Shown here: one piece after another, positions 56,930 through 64,000 of the stretch
Layout: every line of letters starts with the position of its first letter
Numbering within the stretch: position 1 is the first letter of the stretch
NCBI GenBank assembly: GCA_021209875.1
Contig: JAGYVD010000003.1
Span: 868,001-932,000 of the forward strand
Direction: 5' to 3'
DNA: 64,000 nucleotides
Origin: Rosellinia necatrix
Taxonomy: Eukaryota > Ascomycota > Sordariomycetes > Xylariales > Xylariaceae
Made by a program: the position numbers and the translations under genes
Notes under the pieces: model-generated
Told to the model about the DNA's origin: nothing
The model's input: the letters and a program-made list of their open reading frames with translations, nothing else
Databases searched by the model: none

Positions 56930-59900
56930 ATGGAACCCACGGACAAACCAGTAGGAAATAGTCCGAACTCGGGTGACGGCATGTCTTGTGAATCCTTCTC
57001 ACCCGATATTCTCCTGTCCATGGAAAAGGCGGCTTCGGAGACCGGTATCAGCCAGCTACTAGCGGAACCTTTGTCGAAGGGCCTAGTCGATCGCTTTGCG
57101 CACGATATCTCCCGGGCAAAACCGCCCCAGCTCGGTACTCGTCAACCCGGAATTCTATCCTCGGCGCCATCGCCATCGCCATCGCCGGAGCTAATGAAAG
57201 CGGCTGTCAGCTTGGGCTTTGCGTCTTTAGCCGCATTCTTGCAAGTCAATGTCACGGGCCCTGTCCTCGATCACCCTCAGGCCATTGCGGCCATTTTCGT
57301 CGAGGCAGTTGAACGAGCAAGGAAATCCCAGGAGCCATCAAACGAATTCAAGGTTTCCGATCATGCTGCTGGTTCCGAACTCACTATAGCGGACGTCCGC
57401 ATGCTTTGTCAGCGGTCTCTCGAAACCGATGGCGTCTCTCCTTATCCTTATATCCCACATGTCGAACTATTTTGCCTCGCGCGCTTTCTATTTGCCACGG
57501 GCCATATCTTACCTACCGCCCAGCCCAATTCAGCCGTTGATCACCTTGCTTGGATGAAGCTGAGAGTTCACCTTTGGCATTACAAGTTGCTAACACAGCC
57601 CTCGCTGGGGCTGAGCTCCCTTTATACAAAGAGTGGTCGGTGGACAGATGTGGCTGGCTTAGAAGAATTAATTCATACGGGCTTGGCAGATACCGAAGCC
57701 TCCATTTTTAGGACTGAAGGTGTCGGTGAAGCCATTCAGAAGTCCTCATGGCCTCTTGAATCTCAAGTATTGTTCCGCTTAGAGGAAGCCAACTGTCAAA
57801 TCCTCCTTGGAAATGACACAAAGGCACGTCAGGCGCTGGAGGATGCGACCAGGATTAGCGGGTTCACATACGCTCTTTCCGGTGCTTTGGGGAAGCGAAC
57901 GCGATTTCAGGAGAACAGCTACAGCCAGTTGGTAGTCCTTGCAAAGAGTCTACAACTGTCATCCGAACCCGACAGAAACCAAGAGCCGATTGAAGCCGTC
58001 CCACCAACATTACCACTTAACGATGATACATTATTCGAAAAGATCCAGTTCAACACCAACGAACCCCGGGATTCTAGCTCATCCCTTCCCACTCAGCTCC
58101 GAGATGTCAAGCCAGATGAGCAGCCGGTATTAAACTCAATAGACCAGATCATATTACTCACCGAGGCTACTCTCAAAGATACCTTCTCTCCATCCGACTC
58201 TCTCACTTTGGAGGAAATACTCCCCTACGCGGTGAGAGTCATCGACGACAAATCCGTCAATTGGCAAATATATACTCAAGCCCTTCTCGTAAGGTCACGG
58301 ATTGAGTTAAATAGGAGCCGCACAGTAGAGAGAGGTGTTTTACAGATGCAAGCCGTCGCGGACCAGGTCATTGTGGATACCCAAGAACCCCCGCCGACAG
58401 CACTATCCGCGTCAGATCCGACGATTAATGTGCCCATCATTCAAGTGACATCTGGGAATGAATCCGCATCTACGACATATACAGACAGCAATAAGCCAAC
58501 ATCCTTTTTGCCAGCCCCTAAACCATCTGAGTCGGCGACACCGAGGGAAAGACTGCAGTACGTGAATGCGTTGGCATCACCGCCACGGTGGCATCTGGAA
58601 TCCGAGCTTGCGTACGCCTGGACATCGGTGGGGTCGCTTGTTTCGGCATTAGAAATATTCAAACGTCTACGCCTCTGGCCAGAGGTGGCCCTTTGTCTTG
58701 CCAGCGCCGCCGCCTCGGATGACGAGGGCGGTCGTGGTGCTGGAGGAGAGGAAAAAGCTCGTGCTATTGTAAGATGGAGACTGTTCAAAAGATCGTCGAC
58801 GGCAAACGGGCACAAAGAGCCTCTTGATGATGCCGACGATGAGGACAATGTGGATATTGATTCAATCAGGCCAGGCGACTTCTACGGCCCTGAGCGTTCG
58901 CCGCCTCCTCCAAATGCGCCTCGGTTGTTTAGTATCCTAGGTGACATGGAAAATGACGCCAACCACTATATACGAGCATGGGAGATCTCACACCGACGTT
59001 TCGCGCGGGCTCAAAAGTCTCTCGGCGAGCTTCATCTTCAAAATAAGGAGTGGGATAAAGCGCGGCAGGCCTATCAGCTCGCTGTTGGTGTCAATAGGCT
59101 GAGCACGGAATTATGGAACCGCTTGGGTGATATTGAGCTTCGTCTCGGAAATTTCTCCGACGCAGCAGAGGCTTTCCAAAGAGCCATTGCCACAGCCAAC
59201 GAAAAAGTTGGGGGTGAAGATGCTCGGACTTGGAGCAACCTAGGCACAGCATTCCTTAGTTGGTATCGTGAAGTGATCGCCGAAGCTAAAATAAAAGAGG
59301 AGAAAACGAGGACCGACGAGGTCTACGATGCGAGCGATATGACGAGCACGAAGCGAGCCGCCGAGATGGGGCGCTCAGCATCTCAGTTGTTGCAGGATTC
59401 GTTGACGGCCTTCAAGCGCGGCGCCACCGTGGCAGATTCAAACTGGAGGATCTGGGACAACGTAATCACTCTGGCAGCGAGTCTTAAACCCAATCCGGCC
59501 TTCGACGACATAATTCTAGGGGTGAAGAGCATCATACATATCCGCAAGACGGAGAGTGCACTAGACATCGAGATTCTCACCCTTTTAGTTCGAGAGGCTA
59601 CGAAAAATCCCGTGGCAGCCAATGATGGAGACGACCAGGCATACGAGCCCCCGCGCGGTACATTAGAGAGCAAAGTCACGAAGCTCTTCGAAGAAGGCAT
59701 CGTGCCGCTCATCACGTCGAACTCGGCATGCTGGGGCCTCGTGTCCCGGCTGCGCGCGTGGCGGCGTGACTTCGCGGGCGCGCTGGACGCCGCGGAAAAG
59801 GCGTGGCGCACGGCGGTGGGCGGCGTCGGGAGCGCACTGTCGGCGTCGAGCGGCCCCGGCCAGGAAGGGAACTGGCTGACGGATCCCGAGAAATGGGACG

Positions 59901-60091
59901 TCGTGGTCCAGAGGACGTCGGAGCTCGTCGCCGCCTACGAGAACTACGGGCCGCGCCTGGATGGCGTCGGGAGCAGGTGGAAGGGGAAAGCCAGGAGCGC
60001 GGTCCGCAGCGTCTTGGGGAAGGCGAAGGAGTCGTGGGAAGGTGACGATAGGTGGGGTGTATTGTTGGGTTTGATTGAAGATCTGAAATAG
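56930..60091 (+). CDS. TTC27/Emw1-like TPR protein
   Basis: Single exon of 1053 aa. The TPR block at about 680-790 is diagnostic: YIRAWEISHRRFARAQKSLG, LHLQNKEWDKARQAYQLAV, LSTELWNRLGDIELRLGNFS and DAAEAFQRAIATA, then WSNLGTAFLSWYRE and the WRIWDNVITLA segment. This order matches human TTC27 and yeast Emw1. Yeast Emw1 is essential and linked to cell-wall integrity; human TTC27 has been linked to U5 snRNP assembly. The N-terminal 450 residues are helical and less conserved (LAWMKLRVHLWHYKLLTQPS). The acidic DDADDEDNVDIDS stretch just before the TPRs is probably disordered. ATG 56930 follows an A-rich leader. No break or oddity. Confidence 0.88.
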   Translation: MEPTDKPVGNSPNSGDGMSCESFSPDILLSMEKAASETGISQLLAEPLSKGLVDRFAHDISRAKPPQLGTRQPGILSSAPSPSPSPELMKAAVSLGFASLAAFLQVNVTGPVLDHPQAIAAIFVEAVERARKSQEPSNEFKVSDHAAGSELTIADVRMLCQRSLETDGVSPYPYIPHVELFCLARFLFATGHILPTAQPNSAVDHLAWMKLRVHLWHYKLLTQPSLGLSSLYTKSGRWTDVAGLEELIHTGLADTEASIFRTEGVGEAIQKSSWPLESQVLFRLEEANCQILLGNDTKARQALEDATRISGFTYALSGALGKRTRFQENSYSQLVVLAKSLQLSSEPDRNQEPIEAVPPTLPLNDDTLFEKIQFNTNEPRDSSSSLPTQLRDVKPDEQPVLNSIDQIILLTEATLKDTFSPSDSLTLEEILPYAVRVIDDKSVNWQIYTQALLVRSRIELNRSRTVERGVLQMQAVADQVIVDTQEPPPTALSASDPTINVPIIQVTSGNESASTTYTDSNKPTSFLPAPKPSESATPRERLQYVNALASPPRWHLESELAYAWTSVGSLVSALEIFKRLRLWPEVALCLASAAASDDEGGRGAGGEEKARAIVRWRLFKRSSTANGHKEPLDDADDEDNVDIDSIRPGDFYGPERSPPPPNAPRLFSILGDMENDANHYIRAWEISHRRFARAQKSLGELHLQNKEWDKARQAYQLAVGVNRLSTELWNRLGDIELRLGNFSDAAEAFQRAIATANEKVGGEDARTWSNLGTAFLSWYREVIAEAKIKEEKTRTDEVYDASDMTSTKRAAEMGRSASQLLQDSLTAFKRGATVADSNWRIWDNVITLAASLKPNPAFDDIILGVKSIIHIRKTESALDIEILTLLVREATKNPVAANDGDDQAYEPPRGTLESKVTKLFEEGIVPLITSNSACWGLVSRLRAWRRDFAGALDAAEKAWRTAVGGVGSALSASSGPGQEGNWLTDPEKWDVVVQRTSELVAAYENYGPRLDGVGSRWKGKARSAVRSVLGKAKESWEGDDRWGVLLGLIEDLK

Positions 60092-63000
60092 GGGAAGGGA
60101 AATGACTGAGGATTTGAGATAGGAGATGGAAGGAAGGAAGGCTTAGATGGTTATGCATGCATAGAAAAGAGACGAGGTGAGGTCGCCCTCCCATTGTCCT
60201 GTCTGGTCGCTGTTTCTAAAATGTTGTTTATGTTTTGGTTGGGTTATCTTTGATCGTGCACTATCACGCTTTTCAGTTTGCGCCCGACAACCCATAGCCA
60301 TTATTAAAAGGACAGCTTGTACAGAGCCGAAGTTTCCTCAGAGCTATATGTGCACCTACAGCAGAAAGAATGATGGGATTACATTCGTGTGCTAGTCGCG
60401 TACAGATTTTCAGTTCTTGAACCGCGATGGAAGCACCATATCTCGATTCGGTAAACCTGTCGATGCATTGGGCACTGCGGTCTTATTAGAGGCCAACGCG
60501 AAGCTATGAAATAACATGCCGTAAACGCAAAAGAAACAAAATATCTAGGACCACCACGTAGCTAGGTAACATAGCGTTTAGCACGGCGGTTAGCTAACCA
60601 TGATTTATGCCTTTTGGGAGATTTGGATCACCGCTACGTGGTATCACTCCGCGGACTTATTAAAAACCATCGATCAGTGAATTAAAAAAAACCAAGCAAT
60701 CAATCAACTAATTCCATCTCGCCTCATCGTCCAAGGCATACGTTTGTTTATATTAGCTAAATATTATCTGATGGGTGAATTACGCATGCCAAGCTAATAT
60801 TAGTTATCATCTACCCAACGAGTTGTTACCGATTTCACGTTGGAAATAGACCCGGATAGGAGAAGTTAACGTACCAAACCAGACACGACGAGAAGAGAAG
60901 ACGATGTTTAAAGATTAGAGGAGGGCAAAAAGGAACAAGGGGCGAAGAATAAGGGTATAATGCTATGCTAATCCCTAACCAAAGCCGACGTGGCCCAATT
61001 CTGGTCTGCTGACAATCTTTCAAAACAGATAGATGGATACCTAACATCACGTACAACGACGATTCATGCCCGTTAACTGACTCCCCAAACTGGGAGATAG
61101 ATAGATGCAGGGTTGAGCGAGGTTTCAACCTTAACTCAACTCGCAACACCGCCTTCCCGCCTCTTCCTTCCTCCCCTTCGTAGTCGCACATTTCCCTTTC
61201 GTTTACGTTCCCGGTGCCGTGTCCCGTGCCTAAAATGAAAATCAAAAATTTCGTCTCTCCTCGTTGGGCTCGTTGGCCCCCCCCCTCCTTCCTCCCCCCA
61301 TCTCATCAACCCACCAAACCAAGGAAGTAAGGAAGAAAATAAAAATAAAGTGGAAACAGGTAAAGGAAAATGAGGGGATCCTCCTTCCAAAAAACGGAGG
61401 ATCTCTAAATAAATTCGCATCTATTCATTTCCCTGCCAAGGCATCCCGTCGATTCGTTCCCTGTATTCCCGTTATCCCAGACCTAATAGTCAGAAAAACC
61501 TTGCTGCTCCTAAACTCCTCCTCCCCCACCCGTGTAGTAGTAAGTGAGTCCAGACTTTCCAGAAAAAAAAAAACAAAAAAAAAAAAGCAGTTGGCAAACG
61601 TTACGAAAGGGGAAAAAAGGGCCGAAAAGGAAAAACAAGGAGAAAAGAATGGTAGTCTTTATGGGGTAAAGTACACGCGTATGTCTGTTTGAAGAAGGCG
61701 ACAAAACCGGGTTTAAGAGCGACCAAGATCGAAATAATATTAAAAAAAACCAAAAACAAAAATAGAACAGAAAAACAAAACAGGGAAAAGAGACCGGAAA
61801 AATGAAAAAGAAAAAGCCGGGAAAATAGGACCGCGTGGTTAATTGGTGAATATTCTAAAAAAAAAAAAAAGCATGAATGCGATGCCGTCACCTCCCTGAC
61901 TACTCGTTTATGGTCAGGTGTTAAAAAAAAAAGGGGTGGAATAACGATGATGGTAGAGGGATTGCGGATAGGTGTGGTAAGCGGAATTGCTTGCTTGCTT
62001 GCTCGGTCGAGGCGGGGTGAGGGGAGGGGAGGAGGGGGGGGTTGCGCGGGCCGGTGTGTGTAAGTGCGAATTAATTAGATGAGAGAGAGAGAGAGAGGGA
62101 GAGAGAGAAAATAGTCGGTCTGTGGACGCCTGACCGGTGTGATAGATAAGCCCTTCTTTTTTTTTTGTTGAAAAGTTTTTTTTTTTACAGCTCATTACAC
62201 AAATCTCTCTCTTTCTCTCTCTCGTATGTAGTAGGTATGCGTTGGTAAGGTAGCACGAATGCGGCGGGGGAGGGGTTGGGGAGGGGGTGTATGTGGGAGA
62301 GTTGGCGGTCTAGTATATTTCGAAACGGTCCTTAGACGGGGACGTGGACTGCACTTCCTTGTTCAATGCGAAAGAAGCGGTGGACTGGGCGGCGGCCTTT
62401 TTTTTTTTCCTTGGTAGTAAGGCCGAGGGAGTTGGCCAAAAAGAGATTCGTACGAGGAAAAAAAAAAGCCATTCTTGTATCCCATCCCTGTTTCTATCGT
62501 CGGATCGGGCGAAACGCATATAGAATGATAGGTGATAGGTATCTTGCTCAGCACTCTTGTCGATCATCGTCTTTAGTGGGGACGGAATTTGGTCATCGTC
62601 GTTGACTTCTTTTTTGTTTTTTTTTGTTTTTTTTTTGGTTTTTTTTCAGCCAAGACCGCTGCATGCATTTGTGGGTTGGCAGGTCTGGGGGAACACAAGA
62701 GACCAAAACAGCCCTTGTGCTGCCCGTCCTGCTCGCCCTAGACCGGAGAGAGAGAGAGAGGGACAGAGAGCATAGCATTTCGATATGTGACGTTTTTTTT
62801 TTGAGCCCGAAAGGTGTAAGTGTAAGTGACCGGGGAGCGGGAGGCACACAGGCCAGGGTCCAGGGAAGAAGCGAGGCGTGAAGGGAGATGAGGCGGGGGA
62901 CTAGATGGAATCTGGTCTAGACTGGAATGGAATTTCGAAAAAGAGAGGAGGACGGAGATGGGGTCGTGCCAAGGATCGTTATTGGCTGCGTCGTTCGGCC

Positions 63001-63109
63001 CAGCTGACCCCTTTGGAAGTGTGTAAGTCAATTCAATCCACGCCTCCCCCCCCTGCCTACCCCCTGTCCGACCCCTGGTCATGCACACAAACGTACGTAG
63101 TGTAAGCTA

Positions 63110-63335
63110 GACGTGTGTGTGTATGTGTGTGTGCGTGCTGCCCTTTTCCCTTGCTTTGGTCTCTTTCGCCTTTATGTTTGCGAGTAGTGTAGCGTGGTGT
63201 AGCGTGTAGTATAGTGTGGTGTAATATAGTGTAGGTAGTGTATGTAATCGCAAGGATGGTGGGTGCATATGCCCGTCTTGTCGCCCACGCACACTATGTC
63301 ATGCCATGCCATGCTATGCCATGCCATGCCCACGG
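63110..63335. repeat. TG, GTAGTGTA and ATGCC simple-repeat cluster
   Basis: TG dinucleotides at 63112-63132, GTAGTGTAGCGTG-type units at 63183-63243 and CATGCCATGC units at 63299-63330. Confidence 0.85.
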
Positions 63336-63897
63336 GAATCTGGCAGGCGGGTTGAAGCGAAGCAAGCGAGGCAAGCGTCGCGAACAGTTGACTCCTTCCC
63401 TTCTCCTCTCTCCCTTCCTCCCTCCCTCCCTCCTCCCTTATTGCGCCGTCGGTCGGCTGGATCTTGGGTACCTGACTGAAGAGGTGGATGATCGTGACAT
63501 AGTAGTGGTAGTGGTGGTGGTAGTGGTTCATGGTGGTGGGTGGGGGGCGCGCGAGGAACGAGAAATTGATGGCTGCGTGAAATAAAACCGGAAAGGAGTG
63601 CAAAAAGAAGTTGCTAGGTACCCCCCACCAAGACGCCGTGAACAGGCAAGCAAGTTAGTGAGTAGTAGAAGTAAGCATGTAATGTAGAGTAGTTTAAATC
63701 AGGTTGTCGATGTAGACACAACCTTGGCCCGGTGCGTGGTTCGGATGATCGGTGGAAAAAAAGGGGGGGGTGGGTGACATTCGTCCCATGGAATTGTCGA
63801 CCGAGCTAGCTTCTCCTGACCACACCCGCGCGCACGCGCACACACGCGCGCGCATGTCGTAATTAGACTAGATGGGGAGGGGCGCAGGCGAGAGGGG

Positions 63898-63930
63898 GGA
63901 GGAGGAGGAGGAGGAGGAGGAGGAGGAGAA
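63898..63930. repeat. GGA trinucleotide tract
   Basis: About ten GGA units lie just downstream (on the minus strand) of the partial Gly-rich gene's stop codon. Confidence 0.9.
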
Positions 63931-63958
63931 GGGGGGATTTTGGCGAGCCCGCCTCTTT

Positions 63959-64000
63959 CTATTCGCGATGGTGATGGCCGCTGCCCCCGTAACCGCCGCT
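63959..64000 (-). CDS. C-terminal end of a Gly-rich protein (partial, runs off the window)
   Basis: Read on the minus strand from the window edge: SGGYGGSGHHHRE then TAG at 63961-63959. GGYGG-type C-termini are common in fungal glycine-rich RNA-binding proteins, and the GC-rich edge contrasts with the spacer. Only 13 codons are visible, so the frame and the gene's existence rest on composition alone. Confidence 0.35.
   Translation of the reverse strand, partial: SGGYGGSGHHHRE

Larger units (their letters stand above)
60092..63958. other. Long homopolymer-rich spacer at the right end
   Basis: No gene is recognised with confidence. 60092-61560 holds the TPR gene's 3' UTR and AT-rich DNA. From 61560 to about 62660 there are many A or T runs of 8 or more. 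From 62660 to 63958 there are GA, TG, GTAGTGTA, CATGC and GGA tracts. A short minus-strand frame ending at 62310 (SFALNKEVQSTSPSKDRFEIY) looks mildly protein-like but has no supporting exon. Confidence 0.45.

Noticed and set aside
62310..62567. Minus-strand frame ending KEVQSTSPSKDRFEIY
   Set aside because: The tail looks protein-like, but the rest is interrupted by homopolymers and no upstream exon fits.

Overview
The window is nuclear DNA of a filamentous ascomycete (Pezizomycotina, most likely Sordariomycetes). The grounds are short GT-AG introns of about 50-80 bp, a PTH11-like rhodopsin-domain protein, a HET-domain protein, an NRPS-like reductase, a secreted GH3 beta-glucosidase very close in sequence to Trichoderma Cel3A, fungal-type Whi5/Nrm1 and GYF/Smy2 proteins, and long low-complexity intergenic spacers. 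I see no rRNA, tRNA, CRISPR array or complete transposon.

Layout. 0-9 kb is an accessory block: a seven-helix rhodopsin-domain protein (62-1516, +), an intact cytochrome P450 (3279-5084, +), an F-box/ankyrin gene broken by an in-frame amber codon (6296-7000, +) and a class V aminotransferase-like PLP enzyme (7389-8734, -). 10.5-13 kb holds a secreted GH3 beta-glucosidase with one frameshift in its last exon. 13.5-23 kb holds three low-complexity proteins on the minus strand: an unrecognised Q/N/E-rich protein, a glycine-zipper protein with a His-Gly tail, and a Whi5/Nrm1-type G1/S repressor. 25-32 kb is one very large minus-strand gene. It encodes several N-terminal hydrophobic helices, long Ser/Thr/Pro repeat arrays, a run of FxFG-like units, about ten LFGP units and a C-terminal charged helix; its frame is broken at three places. 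33-35.8 kb is an AT-rich gene desert. 35.8-41.1 kb pairs a multi-ZZ zinc-finger protein with a HET-domain protein, a pairing reminiscent of allorecognition or cell-death loci. 41.5-48.6 kb holds a short-chain dehydrogenase and a nine-exon adenylation-thiolation-reductase (NRPS-like) enzyme. 51-60 kb is core genome: a GYF-domain protein of the Smy2/Syh1 type and a TTC27/Emw1-like TPR protein. The right end carries the last codons of a Gly-rich protein on the minus strand.

How the genes relate. The NRPS-like reductase, the SDR next to it, and further left the P450 and PLP enzyme are the kind of enzymes used in small-molecule biosynthesis, but they are interleaved with unrelated genes and I do not claim one cluster. 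The ZZ and HET genes are close and co-oriented.

A recurring oddity is single-base frame breaks, mostly inside or beside short homopolymer runs, in four otherwise well-conserved genes (GH3, the large FxFG protein, ZZ and HET). They may be assembly indels or real decay; raw reads would decide. The best candidates for something undescribed are the membrane-anchored FxFG-repeat protein and the ZZ protein, whose four introns all split the equivalent His codon of successive fingers.
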